From Anaerolineae bacterium (GTDB lineage Bacteria; Chloroflexota; Anaerolineae; Promineifilales; Promineifilaceae), in contig JANQGC010000027.1 of assembly GCA_028277515.1 (NCBI GenBank), positions 1 to 48,238 on the forward strand: a stretch of 48,238 nt of DNA, in the 5' to 3' direction. The notes beneath the pieces are model-generated. The model saw only the letters and a program-made list of their open reading frames with translations. It was not told where the DNA came from and searched no databases. Position numbers and translations under genes: made by a program. This document shows, piece by piece, positions 25,353-33,032 of the stretch (positions within the stretch are counted from its first letter, which is position 1; every line of letters begins with the position of its first letter).

Positions 25353-25845
25353 AAGATTTCGCAATGCCCTACGCCATTTTCCTTCAGGCGTGACTGTGGT
25401 TACGATTCATGAGCCGGAATTGACCCAGCCGCACGGTTTGACGGTCTCTGCTTTTGCCTCGATTTCACCTAAACCACCTTTGATCATGGTGGCTATCGAC
25501 CACCGCTCCAGTGCCTATCACATTTTGGAAAGGGAGGGTGCTGTTTTTGCTGTCAACATCCTTGCCCATGACCAGGTGGATTTGTCAAATCGCTTTGCCT
25601 GGGTCAGAGATGAGGATCGTTTTGCTGAAGGCGATTGGAGCACGGCCGTTACCGGGGCGCCTATTTTAAACAATGCGCTGGCCTGGCTGGATTGCACAAT
25701 ATACGAACGCTATGTGGCAGGTACTCATTCTATTTACATTGGCCAGGTCCAGGCCAGTAATGTGCCCAGGGAAGAAGAGCCACCCCTGGTTTACTGGAAC
25801 AGGGGTTACCGTAAATTAAAGCTACAACCTGAGGAAAGCCATTAA
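25336..25845 (+). CDS. Flavin reductase-like FMN-binding split-barrel protein
   Basis: A 169-residue protein of the flavin reductase (FlaRed) family, which uses NAD(P)H to reduce free FMN or FAD for partner oxygenases or reductases. Visible features are FRNALRHFPSGVTVVTI, the flavin-binding GLTVSAFASISPKPPLIMVAID, FAVNIL, LAWLDCTIYERYVAGTHSIYIGQV and YWNRGYRKL at the C-terminus. ATG 25336 has TGAGGA 6 nt upstream and overlaps the previous gene by 17 bp, so translation is probably coupled. The frame is open to 25306 but without a family-like extension. Its stop overlaps the stop of the convergent gene at 25842. The partner enzyme is unknown. Confidence 0.88.
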   Translation: MTIGSERFRNALRHFPSGVTVVTIHEPELTQPHGLTVSAFASISPKPPLIMVAIDHRSSAYHILEREGAVFAVNILAHDQVDLSNRFAWVRDEDRFAEGDWSTAVTGAPILNNALAWLDCTIYERYVAGTHSIYIGQVQASNVPREEEPPLVYWNRGYRKLKLQPEESH

Positions 25846-26978
25846 ATCAATCCGCTCTCAAGCCGGTCGTCATAAAGAGACGCAATGACTCCCCAATCAT
25901 ATCTGGTAACTTGATGAGCTAATTTTTGGGCAACCTTCTTGCGGATCTGCGGATGGTTGATCGCCCATCGTAGCCGTTCAACCAGTTTATTTTGATTATC
26001 ATAAAAAACAGTTCGTTGCCACTTTTCCGGAATTAATTCCGGGTAGCTCAGCCGGTTAGGCAGGATGGGAAATGTTTGGGCAAAAATGGCTTCAATCATA
26101 CTGATGCCGAAAAATTCGTGAAATGCCGTTGATACAACGATGTCCGCCTGCCATAATAATTTCTTGTATTGTGGAAGGGGTGCATGACCGACATGGATAA
26201 TGCGTTCGGAAAACTGTTGGATGATTTGATCAAATGCCGGGGGGTTTTTTCCATATCGCCGGCCACATAATATAAGCCGAAAAGGGATGCCCTCACCGGC
26301 AAGCTCCCGCAAAGCGGCAAAGAAATCCTCAGGGTTTTTATCATACTCCCATCGCTGATTCCATAGAATAATTGGAGCATCATCACGACCGTCACCGGCC
26401 TGATTTTTATCAACGCCGTTTTCCAAGCGTTTAAGATCAATGCCCACAGGCAGAATCTCGCTCCTGGATTCCAATTGTTTTATGCTGCCTAATTCATTGT
26501 ATTCAGGGAAATGTTTCAGAAACTTAGGCAGCGCCGAAAAAAAAGCATGGTAGTGATATGATGAATTGAAAAGCACGCGATCGGCCGCCATCATCGACGC
26601 GTAATTGATAAATGCATAATGGTGATCGCGCTCACCTTGTTGGCGACGCATAGGTCCGGTCGTTTTATCCATCGGCAATGGATAAGTTAACTGATTTTCA
26701 TGCATATAGAGAACCGCCGGAATATTGTGAGTTTTTCTGCGGGTCAATGCTAAAAAGGTGCTTAAATCAAGCATGTCTGTTGCCAGTAAAACATCTGGCT
26801 TATGACCCTGTTCTAAAAATCTACGGGCAAGCGTGACCGCTGCACCATGCATGCGCCATTTCCAAAATCGAGCGGGGAGTGTTAATAGATGAACTTGATG
26901 CCGGCTGTTTGATTTCAGCCCATTAGCCCAGGCCTGGTGGCTTCCACCATGATAAGGAGAGATCAGGGTAATTTCCAT
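25842..26978 (-). CDS. tRNA-queuosine alpha-mannosyltransferase homologue (GTDC1/DUF3524)
   Basis: A 378-residue GT-B glycosyltransferase of the GTDC1 (QTMAN) group. In animals this enzyme adds mannose to queuosine in tRNA-Asp. The N-terminal domain has the group signature ISPYHGGSHQAWANGL, then LLTLPARFWKWRMHGAA, LLATDMLDLSTFLALTR, LYMHENQLTYPLP and HHYAFINYASMMAADRVLFNSSYH. The donor domain has ILWNQRWEYDKNPEDFF, FRLILCGRRYG and VVSTAFHEFFGISMIEAIFAQTFPILPN, an E-x7-E motif. ATG 26978 matches the family start. The upstream GTG codons at 27005 and 26987 would add non-conserved residues. It is convergent with the flavin reductase and divergent from iscX. Queuosine mannosylation in this bacterium is an inference. 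Confidence 0.87.
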   Translation of the reverse strand: MEITLISPYHGGSHQAWANGLKSNSRHQVHLLTLPARFWKWRMHGAAVTLARRFLEQGHKPDVLLATDMLDLSTFLALTRRKTHNIPAVLYMHENQLTYPLPMDKTTGPMRRQQGERDHHYAFINYASMMAADRVLFNSSYHYHAFFSALPKFLKHFPEYNELGSIKQLESRSEILPVGIDLKRLENGVDKNQAGDGRDDAPIILWNQRWEYDKNPEDFFAALRELAGEGIPFRLILCGRRYGKNPPAFDQIIQQFSERIIHVGHAPLPQYKKLLWQADIVVSTAFHEFFGISMIEAIFAQTFPILPNRLSYPELIPEKWQRTVFYDNQNKLVERLRWAINHPQIRKKVAQKLAHQVTRYDWGVIASLYDDRLESGLI

Positions 26979-27066
26979 TTTTATCACAGTATAAAAATCC
27001 GGCACTTTATTAGCAATGACCTATACAATGTAATATACTTATTGGTATCCGGAATCTAGGAATTTT

Positions 27067-27288
27067 ATGTGGAAAACCTTGCAAGAGCTATATTGGGATT
27101 CGACTTACGCCATCGTCACCGTGTTAATGGAGGTTCACCCTCAAGTTGATCCTGAGCAAGTAGGTCTATTTCAATTAGCCGATTTAGTGGAAAACTTACC
27201 CGGATTCCAGGATGATCCAGCTTTAGTTACCGAACAGATGTTACTTGATATCCAGACCGTTTGGTATGAGGAGACGATAAGCATATGA
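27067..27288 (+). CDS. iscX: IscX-like Fe-S assembly accessory protein
   Basis: A 73-residue acidic protein. It matches IscX, a small regulator and iron-binding partner of the cysteine desulfurase IscS. The helix-turn pattern [18 protein letters not shown] is followed by [21 protein letters not shown] and [21 protein letters not shown]. This corresponds to the E. coli IscX segments around the DLDP and DDP motifs. There are no cysteines, as expected. The stop overlaps the nuoB ATG by 4 bp (ATATGA), so it is co-translated with a complex I Fe-S subunit and not with the isc genes. This placement is unusual. Confidence 0.85.
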   Translation: MWKTLQELYWDSTYAIVTVLMEVHPQVDPEQVGLFQLADLVENLPGFQDDPALVTEQMLLDIQTVWYEETISI

Positions 27289-27977
27289 CTGCATCCGTAA
27301 CTGGAGATGCCCAGGTAAATCCAGTCCCTGATGAATTATCCAATAATGTATTAGTCACCAACATAGCAAAACTTTTAGACCCAATCTATAACTGGTCACG
27401 CCGTAATTCGCTTTGGCCTCTGGGCTTTGGGTTAGCTTGCTGCGCGATTGAAATGATCTGCACGGCCGCCAGCCGTTACGATCTTTCCAGGTTTGGCATG
27501 GAAGTATTTAGAGCCAGTCCGCGCCAGGCTGATTTGATGATCGTTTCCGGTACAGTGACCAAAAAGATGATACCCACCATCGTTCGTATATATAACCAGA
27601 TGTCCGAGCCTCGTTATGTCATGGCTATGGGCGCTTGCGCCTCTGGCGGTGGTCCTTTTAAAGAAGGATACAACGTTGTTGATGGTGGGGATAAATTTCT
27701 CCCAGTTGATGTTTATGTCCCCGGATGTCCGCCAACCCCGCAAGCATTGATCAATGGCTTAATAGCTTTACAGGAGAAGATCGATCACCAGTCGATTTCT
27801 GAAGTGCCCTGGTACCGTAAGGATGACCCTACGGCGGGCATTTACCCTGTGCCGGTGTTGGGTCCGGACCTGGTTGATGTGCGCCAATTTGATCTCATCC
27901 AAAAAGAGGCGGAAAAGTACAAGGCTGCTCAAGCAGAACGAACGGAAGAAGCTGAGGTTGCTGAACCATCATCATAA
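27285..27977 (+). CDS. nuoB: NADH-quinone oxidoreductase subunit B (NuoB)
   Basis: Complex I subunit that holds cluster N2, the last iron-sulfur centre before quinone. The four ligands are visible: the tandem Cys52-Cys53 in GLACCAIEM, Cys118 in MGACASGGG and Cys148 in [11 protein letters not shown]. The 230 residues include a C-terminal extension rich in Glu, Lys and Ala after residue 205 ([18 protein letters not shown]), which is longer than in many NuoB proteins. The ATG at 27285 follows GAGGAGACGATAAGC and overlaps iscX. A 210-bp gap with two inverted-repeat elements separates it from nuoCD. NuoA is not upstream. Confidence 0.96.
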   Translation: MTASVTGDAQVNPVPDELSNNVLVTNIAKLLDPIYNWSRRNSLWPLGFGLACCAIEMICTAASRYDLSRFGMEVFRASPRQADLMIVSGTVTKKMIPTIVRIYNQMSEPRYVMAMGACASGGGPFKEGYNVVDGGDKFLPVDVYVPGCPPTPQALINGLIALQEKIDHQSISEVPWYRKDDPTAGIYPVPVLGPDLVDVRQFDLIQKEAEKYKAAQAERTEEAEVAEPSS

Positions 27978-27993
27978 AATTGGTGAACTCTGT

Positions 27994-28058
27994 AAAATTT
28001 GACAACTTTTATTAAATGGTTTCCCCTCCATATATCAAGTGAAAAGTTGTCAAATTTT
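27994..28058. repeat. Paired-palindrome element 3 (TTG-N-CAA type)
   Basis: A perfect 17-bp inverted repeat joins AAAATTTGACAACTTTT (27994-28010) and its reverse complement (28042-28058) across a 31-nt loop. Each arm is itself a quasi-palindrome centred on TTG-N-CAA, with centres at 28002 and 28050, 48 bp apart. The sequence differs from the GTGAC-N-GTCAC elements at 21337 and 28113, but the geometry is nearly identical. It lies just after the nuoB stop. It lacks a GC-rich stem, and the long loop does not look like a simple terminator. Confidence 0.85.
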
Positions 28059-28112
28059 TGTGCAAATGGTTTTACAATGTAAGTAGGTTGTTCCCTAATT
28101 AATATTCATAAT

Positions 28113-28172
28113 GTGACTGTCACTTTCTACTTCTATTAAGAGAGTTTATAGCGATTGAAGTGACAGTCACTT
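28113..28172. repeat. Paired-palindrome element 2 (GTGAC-N-GTCAC type)
   Basis: Palindromes GTGAC-N-GTCAC occur at 28113-28123 and 28160-28170, centres 47 bp apart. The central bases are complementary (T, then A). They form a perfect 13-bp inverted repeat (28113-28125 with 28158-28170) across 32 nt. The right copy extends to the 15-bp palindrome AAGTGACAGTCACTT and ends 15 bp before the nuoCD ATG. The loop sequence is unrelated to that of the element at 21337. Confidence 0.85.
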
Positions 28173-28187
28173 ACCTGAAGGTCAAGA

Positions 28188-30008
28188 ATGAGTGAAATAA
28201 TGAATGAATCACCAGCGGGTGGTGAAGAACAAGTGGTAGCATTTGATCCGATTGGTGATGCTATTGCCGGCTTAAAAGAGCGATTCCCCGAGGGTGTTGT
28301 TGACGATGAACGGGATGGGTATGAAGGTGTCATCGTTGATGCTGAAAATGTTATTGACGTCAGCTACGCTTTACGGGATGAACTAGGTTTTGACTTTCTT
28401 TCCAGCGTGACGGGTGTCGATTTAATTGATGATAATAAACTGGAAGTGGTTTACCATGCTTACAGCATTGAGCGGGGTGGTGGACCTGTCGTATTTAAGG
28501 TTCAAGTCGATCGTAATGAACCGCATGTACCCTCACTCGTTCCTGTATGGCCTGGGGCAGATTTTCAAGAAAGAGAAGCCTTCGACATGATGGGGGTGAT
28601 CTTCGATGGACACCCGGATTTGCGGCGAATTCTTACCTGGGATGGCTTTCATGGACATCCGCTACGAAAAGATTGGCAAGAACCTTTCTTTGAAGAAGAA
28701 AATAAACCATTCGGCAGCCGATGGCCTACTGGCGATATATTCCGCTCTGAGGAAAAAATACCGTACGGCAAAAATGTTCAATACCCGGCCGGTTGGATGC
28801 CGACCGGCGATGAATATGATGTTGAAACGGATGTCTATACCGGTTTGACATTTACAAGAGAATCTACCCCGGAACTTGCGACTGAAAAAGTAACCGTCAA
28901 TCTGGGTCCCCAACATCCTTCCACTCATGGGGTGTTCCGTATGGTTGTTACCCTTGATGGGGAGACGATCTTGGGCTTGAAGCCGGTGATGGGCTATTTA
29001 CATCGTAACCATGAAAAGATTGGTGAACGAAACACGTTCATTATGAATATGCCCTATACGGACCGGCTCGATTACCTGTCCTCTATGTCAAATAACTTCG
29101 GGTATGCGATTACGATCGAGAAGCTTTTAGATATTGAAGTGCCGGAAAGGGCAGAGTGGATTCGCATTTTGATGGCTGAATTGACCAGAATTGCCAATCA
29201 TTTATGGGCGGTTGGTTTTCTGCTCAATGATTTAGGCGCATTACAAACGCCGATGATTTATTTTTACATCGAACGAGAATTGATTCTCGATTTCTTTGAG
29301 GCGACTTCCGGCGCGCGCATGATGTGCAATTACTTCCGTTTTGGCGGTGTTGCTTACGATTTGCCCGATGATATTCGCGGGCAGCCGATTATGGAGTTCC
29401 TGGAAGATTTGATTTACGAACGCCTACCCAAGGCTCTTGACCAGGGTGATGAATTAATGACGGGAAATGAAATTGTTCGCGCCCGTAGTATTGGTGTTGG
29501 CTACCTTTCCCCTGAAGAAGCGATTGCCTATAGCACGTCCGGTCCCGTATTGCGTGGTAGTGGCGTTCCATATGATATTCGCCGTGCAGAACCTTATTCT
29601 TTTTATGAGCATCTCGATTTTGATGTGGCTGTCCGCTATGATGGAGATATTTACAGCCGATACCTGGTACGCATGGATGAAATGCGTCAGAGTTTGCGGA
29701 TAATGGAACAGGTGCTGCACCATCTTAGATCAACGGAAGGCGCCCCTATTTTTTCCGGGAAGCCGCAATATGCTCTGCGCGCTCCGAAGGCTGGAGAAGC
29801 CTACGGCCGAGTTGAAGGTCCGAAGGGTGAACTTGGCTATTATGTGACGACCAAACGTCGGGATACGAATCCCCAGCGTTATCACGTTCGCTCGCCATCT
29901 TTCATCAACTTGACCCCTCTAGGCAAAATGTGCGAAGGGCATAAGGTAGCTGATTCGGTTGGTGTCTTGGGCAGCATTGATATTGTGCTTGGCGAGGTGG
30001 ATAGATAA
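28188..30008 (+). CDS. nuoCD: Fused NADH-quinone oxidoreductase subunit C/D (NuoCD)
   Basis: Fusion of the 30-kDa (NuoC) and 49-kDa (NuoD) peripheral-arm subunits of complex I. Residues about 20-205 are NuoC, with [12 protein letters not shown], the signature [36 protein letters not shown] split across 120-155, and HPLRKDW. Residues about 225-606 are NuoD, with [34 protein letters not shown], the quinone-pocket region [14 protein letters not shown], and the C-terminal [18 protein letters not shown]. There is no frameshift at the junction. Starts at ATG 28188 or 28200 are possible. The fused form occurs in E. coli-like complexes. Its presence here is worth comparing with relatives. Confidence 0.95.
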   Translation: MSEIMNESPAGGEEQVVAFDPIGDAIAGLKERFPEGVVDDERDGYEGVIVDAENVIDVSYALRDELGFDFLSSVTGVDLIDDNKLEVVYHAYSIERGGGPVVFKVQVDRNEPHVPSLVPVWPGADFQEREAFDMMGVIFDGHPDLRRILTWDGFHGHPLRKDWQEPFFEEENKPFGSRWPTGDIFRSEEKIPYGKNVQYPAGWMPTGDEYDVETDVYTGLTFTRESTPELATEKVTVNLGPQHPSTHGVFRMVVTLDGETILGLKPVMGYLHRNHEKIGERNTFIMNMPYTDRLDYLSSMSNNFGYAITIEKLLDIEVPERAEWIRILMAELTRIANHLWAVGFLLNDLGALQTPMIYFYIERELILDFFEATSGARMMCNYFRFGGVAYDLPDDIRGQPIMEFLEDLIYERLPKALDQGDELMTGNEIVRARSIGVGYLSPEEAIAYSTSGPVLRGSGVPYDIRRAEPYSFYEHLDFDVAVRYDGDIYSRYLVRMDEMRQSLRIMEQVLHHLRSTEGAPIFSGKPQYALRAPKAGEAYGRVEGPKGELGYYVTTKRRDTNPQRYHVRSPSFINLTPLGKMCEGHKVADSVGVLGSIDIVLGEVDR

Positions 30009-30026
30009 TCAAGCCAGGTTCGTAGC

Positions 30027-30183
30027 AGCGGCTTTAGCCGCTTGACCGCTTTTGGAAATTAACAAATTATTACGGTCAACCTGTAAGTAGGCATCCTGGA
30101 TGCCGTTCTAGTAGAAGCCGCGCATTTGAGAATGCGCATTTACCCTAATGACCGTATTAATTCGTAAAGGTTAAAAAGCGGTC
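30027..30183. repeat. Nested hairpin element between nuoCD and nuoI
   Basis: An outer imperfect inverted repeat joins 30044-30078 and 30149-30183 (28 of 35 positions pair, ends GACCGCTTTT and TACGGTCA exact). Inside it sit two perfect hairpins: GGCATCC-T-GGATGCC at 30090-30104 and GCGCATT-TGAG-AATGCGC at 30120-30137. Just outside is AGCGGC-TTTA-GCCGCT at 30027-30042. No protein is encoded. The layout resembles a small non-autonomous mobile or REP-like element. It fills nearly the whole 207-bp gap. Confidence 0.8.
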
Positions 30184-30215
30184 CCTACAAACCAAAGGAC
30201 TGTTTAGGAGTTATT

Positions 30216-30908
30216 ATGTATGGTATGGGTGTCCTTAAAGGACTTGGTATTACCCTTAAACATTTTGTAAATTCATATAAGGAAGACTTAGCGTGGATGT
30301 CAAAGGGCGGCCGTTACTACAATGACCAGGCCCTTTATGAGCGTCAAAGTCTTGACGGAGAGGGTGTGGTTACGGTTTTTTATCCGGAAGAGAAGCTGCC
30401 CACTCCTGAACGCTTTCGTTTCGTTCCCTTTTTGATCACAGATGATCCCCCTCCGGGTCAAAAGTGGGGGCATGATTGGTGTACATCTTGTGGCATTTGT
30501 GCCAAAGTTTGCCCACCCCAATGTATTTGGATTAAGCGCGGCAAAAAGCCGAACGGCCGGCCAAAGCCGGAACCTGAGGAATTCTATATCGACATCGACA
30601 TTTGCATGAACTGTGGGCTATGTTCTGAATACTGCCCCTTCGACGCGATCAAGATGGACCATGATTATGAATTGGCCAGCTATGATCGCACCACAGCGCA
30701 TATTCATGACAAAGAAAGATTGAGTAAACCGATTAGCTATTGGCGATCACTGGCACCCAAGAAAGCGGCCGCTGAAGCCGCCGCGCGAGATTTTTCCGAG
30801 CAATCGAAAAAGAAAAAACGAGCCAAGAAAGGGGAAGGTGAAGAAAAAGAAGATCGGATCGCTGATGCGATGGCCAGGCAATTGTATTACAAAGGGCTAT
30901 ATTATTAA
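30216..30908 (+). CDS. nuoI: NADH-quinone oxidoreductase subunit I (NuoI)
   Basis: Complex I ferredoxin-like subunit carrying clusters N6a and N6b. Two 4Fe-4S motifs are complete: Cys89, 92, 95, 99 in WCTSCGICAKVCP and Cys130, 133, 136, 140 in CMNCGLCSEYCP. An N-terminal helix, GVLKGLGITLKHF, matches the membrane-contact helix of NuoI. The 230 residues are longer than usual because of a Lys/Glu/Ala-rich tail (about residues 183-230), ending in an aromatic cluster (QLYYKGLYY). A strong site (AGGAG) precedes the ATG. It follows the nested hairpin element and is followed by a terminator-like hairpin and mrp. Membrane subunits A, H and J-N are absent from the window. Confidence 0.93.
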   Translation: MYGMGVLKGLGITLKHFVNSYKEDLAWMSKGGRYYNDQALYERQSLDGEGVVTVFYPEEKLPTPERFRFVPFLITDDPPPGQKWGHDWCTSCGICAKVCPPQCIWIKRGKKPNGRPKPEPEEFYIDIDICMNCGLCSEYCPFDAIKMDHDYELASYDRTTAHIHDKERLSKPISYWRSLAPKKAAAEAAARDFSEQSKKKKRAKKGEGEEKEDRIADAMARQLYYKGLYY

Positions 30909-30951
30909 TAAAATTACGAGCGGTTATCTACTGCTTTTAACTGGATTTCAT

Positions 30952-30990
30952 AGCAACATCGCTCCAGGGGGGAGCGATTTGCTTTTCTTT
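30952..30990 (+). terminator. Likely rho-independent terminator or attenuator after nuoI
   Basis: Stem AGCAA-c-ATCGCTCC (30952-30965) pairs with GGAGCGAT-TTGCT (30971-30983), with one bulged C and a 5-nt AGGGG loop. A T-rich run TTTCTTT follows. It ends just before the AGGAG site of mrp, so it may act as an attenuator rather than a full stop. Confidence 0.6.
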
Positions 30991-30998
30991 AGGAGAGA

Positions 30999-32075
30999 AT
31001 GATGCTAGATAAGAACAACGGAAAAAAGATAACGGAAGAATCTGTCCTGGCTGCATTGTCAACGGTTATCGAGCCGGAATTGCACCGGGATCTCGTCTCG
31101 TTAAATATGATTCGCGACCTTGAGATTGACGGCCGAGATTTGAGTTTTACGATCATGCTAACCACCCCGGCTTGCCCATTAAAGGGAACTATGGAACGAG
31201 ATTCCAGGGTAGCTTTGTCTAAACTTGAGGGTTTAGGAGAGGTTACTATCAATTGGGGTTCTAATGTCCCTACCGATCAACGAATCGGTCAAAAAATTGG
31301 CCAGCAATTCCGCAATACCATCGCCGTATCCAGTGGCAAAGGGGGTGTTGGCAAATCTACTATCGCTGTCAACCTGGCGATCTCCCTCGCCCAACAAGGA
31401 GCGCGCGTTGGTTTGTTAGATGCCGATATCTTGGGGCCAAACGTGCCGATGATGATGGGCGTTGAAAAAATGCCACCGGTAAAAGATAGAAAAATGACGC
31501 CGGCCGAAAATTTTGGCGTAAAATTTATTTCCATGGCCTTTTTAGTAAAGCCCGATCAACCATTAATCTGGCGCGGTCCCATGTTGCATAGCGCGATTCA
31601 GCAATTGTTATCCGATGTCAATTGGGGTGAGCTTGATTATTTAATCATTGATCTGCCACCGGGCACGGGAGATGCGCAGTTGACCCTGGCGCAGGTCATC
31701 CCCTTATCCGGTGCGCTAGTGGTCACGCAACCGATGCAGGTGGCTGCCGCCGATGCTTTGCGTGGTTTGAAAACTTTTGAAAAATTAGAAGTGCCTATTA
31801 TTGGTGTGGTTGAGAATATGAGTGGTCCCATTTTTGGGACAGGCGCTGGGGAGCAACTGGCAGAAACTTATGATACCGATTACTTGGGAAGTGTCCCGAT
31901 GGATGCGCAAGTGAGAATTGGAAGCGATTCCGGCCAACCAATCGTTGTCACTCACCCGGATTCCGATGCGGCAAAGGCGCTCCATGAAATTTCACGTAAA
32001 ATCGCCGCTAAGGTTAGCGTTATAACATTGCAAAAACAGGCAGAAGGCGTGATTCCTATCCAGATGATCGGTTAA
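30999..32075 (+). CDS. mrp: Mrp/ApbC-family P-loop iron-sulfur carrier ATPase
   Basis: A 358-residue Mrp/NBP35-type ATPase that carries Fe-S clusters to target proteins. Residues 12-90 are a MIP18 (DUF59) domain with TTPACPL. The P-loop is the deviant Walker A SSGKGGVGKST (residues 111-121). LLDADILGPNVPMMMGV, IIDLPPGTGDAQLTL and VTQPMQVAAADALRGL follow. The usual CxxC Fe-S ligand pair after VENMS is missing: here VENMSGPIFGTGAGEQLAE runs straight on. Two ATGs (30999, 31002) are possible. The second has better spacing from AGGAG. It lies between nuoI and ricT, fitting a role in Fe-S supply. Confidence 0.92.
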   Translation: MMLDKNNGKKITEESVLAALSTVIEPELHRDLVSLNMIRDLEIDGRDLSFTIMLTTPACPLKGTMERDSRVALSKLEGLGEVTINWGSNVPTDQRIGQKIGQQFRNTIAVSSGKGGVGKSTIAVNLAISLAQQGARVGLLDADILGPNVPMMMGVEKMPPVKDRKMTPAENFGVKFISMAFLVKPDQPLIWRGPMLHSAIQQLLSDVNWGELDYLIIDLPPGTGDAQLTLAQVIPLSGALVVTQPMQVAAADALRGLKTFEKLEVPIIGVVENMSGPIFGTGAGEQLAETYDTDYLGSVPMDAQVRIGSDSGQPIVVTHPDSDAAKALHEISRKIAAKVSVITLQKQAEGVIPIQMIG

Positions 32076-32103
32076 TATTGGACAATGTGCCTCGGAGCAT
32101 TTT

Positions 32104-33030
32104 ATGGCTAATGTTAATGTGAATGGAAAAAGTAAATATATTGGTATTCGCTTTCAAAAACTGGGAAAGCTTTACCACTTTAAACTTGCTGACGGCATGG
32201 ATTGTGATCCTGGCGATCATGTGATCGTTGATACCAAACGTGGTCGCCAACTCGGTCAAATTGTGGCCTTTGTTGAGCCGGGAAGTTTGCACCAACCCCG
32301 GAAAGTTAAGACGATTCATAACCTGGCAACACCGCGGGACTTGGTCATGAAACAGGTTTGGGAAGCAAAAGAGTTGGATGCTTTGATCACCTGTCGCGAG
32401 CGGGCAGAGGAATTTGGCATTAAAGATGCTAAATTTCTAAAGGCGGAATACAGCTTCGACGGAGCGTGGTTGACAATCTCTTATAATTCTGAGAACAAAA
32501 AGCTGAATGTCCGGCCGCTACAGAAAGCATTGAACCGTACCTTTCGATCAAGGGTTGAACTCCGCTCGGTGGGGCCTCGCGATGTGGCCAAAATCATGGG
32601 CGGCTACGGTGCCTGCGGCGCGCCAAGATGTTGTTCTACATTCCTGACTGAATTCAGTCCCGTTTCCATCAAAATGGCCAAAGCACAGGGTATATCTCTT
32701 AGCCCGCAGGAAATCACGGGCATGTGCGGCCGTTTGCGCTGTTGCCTGGTTTATGAATATGAACAGTATATAGAAGCGCGTAAACATCTCCCCAAGCGTG
32801 GCAAGCGAGTCGATACGCCATATGGCAAAGGCAAAGTCGTCGATGTACGGGTACTGCGTGATGCAGTATTGGTTTCTCTTGAGAATGGAGAACAACGTGA
32901 GGTGATGCGCCGCGAGATAGAGCCGTCCGCAGAGCTTGAAGCGTTGAAGAAGAAAGCGGCCGAAGGGTGTAATCATGGGGGAGGTTGTACATGTGGCGCC
33001 AGAAACGGTAAAGAGTCGAAATCTGATTGA
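32104..33030 (+). CDS. ricT: RicT/YaaT-like PSP1-domain protein
   Basis: A 308-residue PSP1-domain protein. In Bacillus, RicT joins RicA and RicF in an Fe-S-containing complex that controls RNase Y and mRNA maturation. The characteristic cysteine-rich segments are present: YGACGAPRCCSTFL and MCGRLRCCLVYEYEQY. They flank FSPVSIKMAKAQGISLSPQEITG, which is almost the family consensus. A second Cys/His cluster at the end (GCNHGGGCTCGARNG) is not typical of RicT and may bind metal. It is 28 bp after mrp, and the next gene (HD domain) overlaps or abuts its stop. RicA and RicF homologues are not in the window. Confidence 0.9.
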   Translation: MANVNVNGKSKYIGIRFQKLGKLYHFKLADGMDCDPGDHVIVDTKRGRQLGQIVAFVEPGSLHQPRKVKTIHNLATPRDLVMKQVWEAKELDALITCRERAEEFGIKDAKFLKAEYSFDGAWLTISYNSENKKLNVRPLQKALNRTFRSRVELRSVGPRDVAKIMGGYGACGAPRCCSTFLTEFSPVSIKMAKAQGISLSPQEITGMCGRLRCCLVYEYEQYIEARKHLPKRGKRVDTPYGKGKVVDVRVLRDAVLVSLENGEQREVMRREIEPSAELEALKKKAAEGCNHGGGCTCGARNGKESKSD

Positions 33031-33032
33031 CT

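Noticed and set aside
27011..27039. Promoter for iscX (TAGCAA, 17 bp, TATACT)
   Set aside because: The -10 is good but the -35 is poor, so it is not listed as a feature.
21337..28172. Paired palindromes as a minimal CRISPR array (repeat, 30-32 nt spacer, repeat)
   Set aside because: The pairs are inverted rather than direct, the motif is only 11-17 bp, there are just two copies per site, and no cas genes are nearby.
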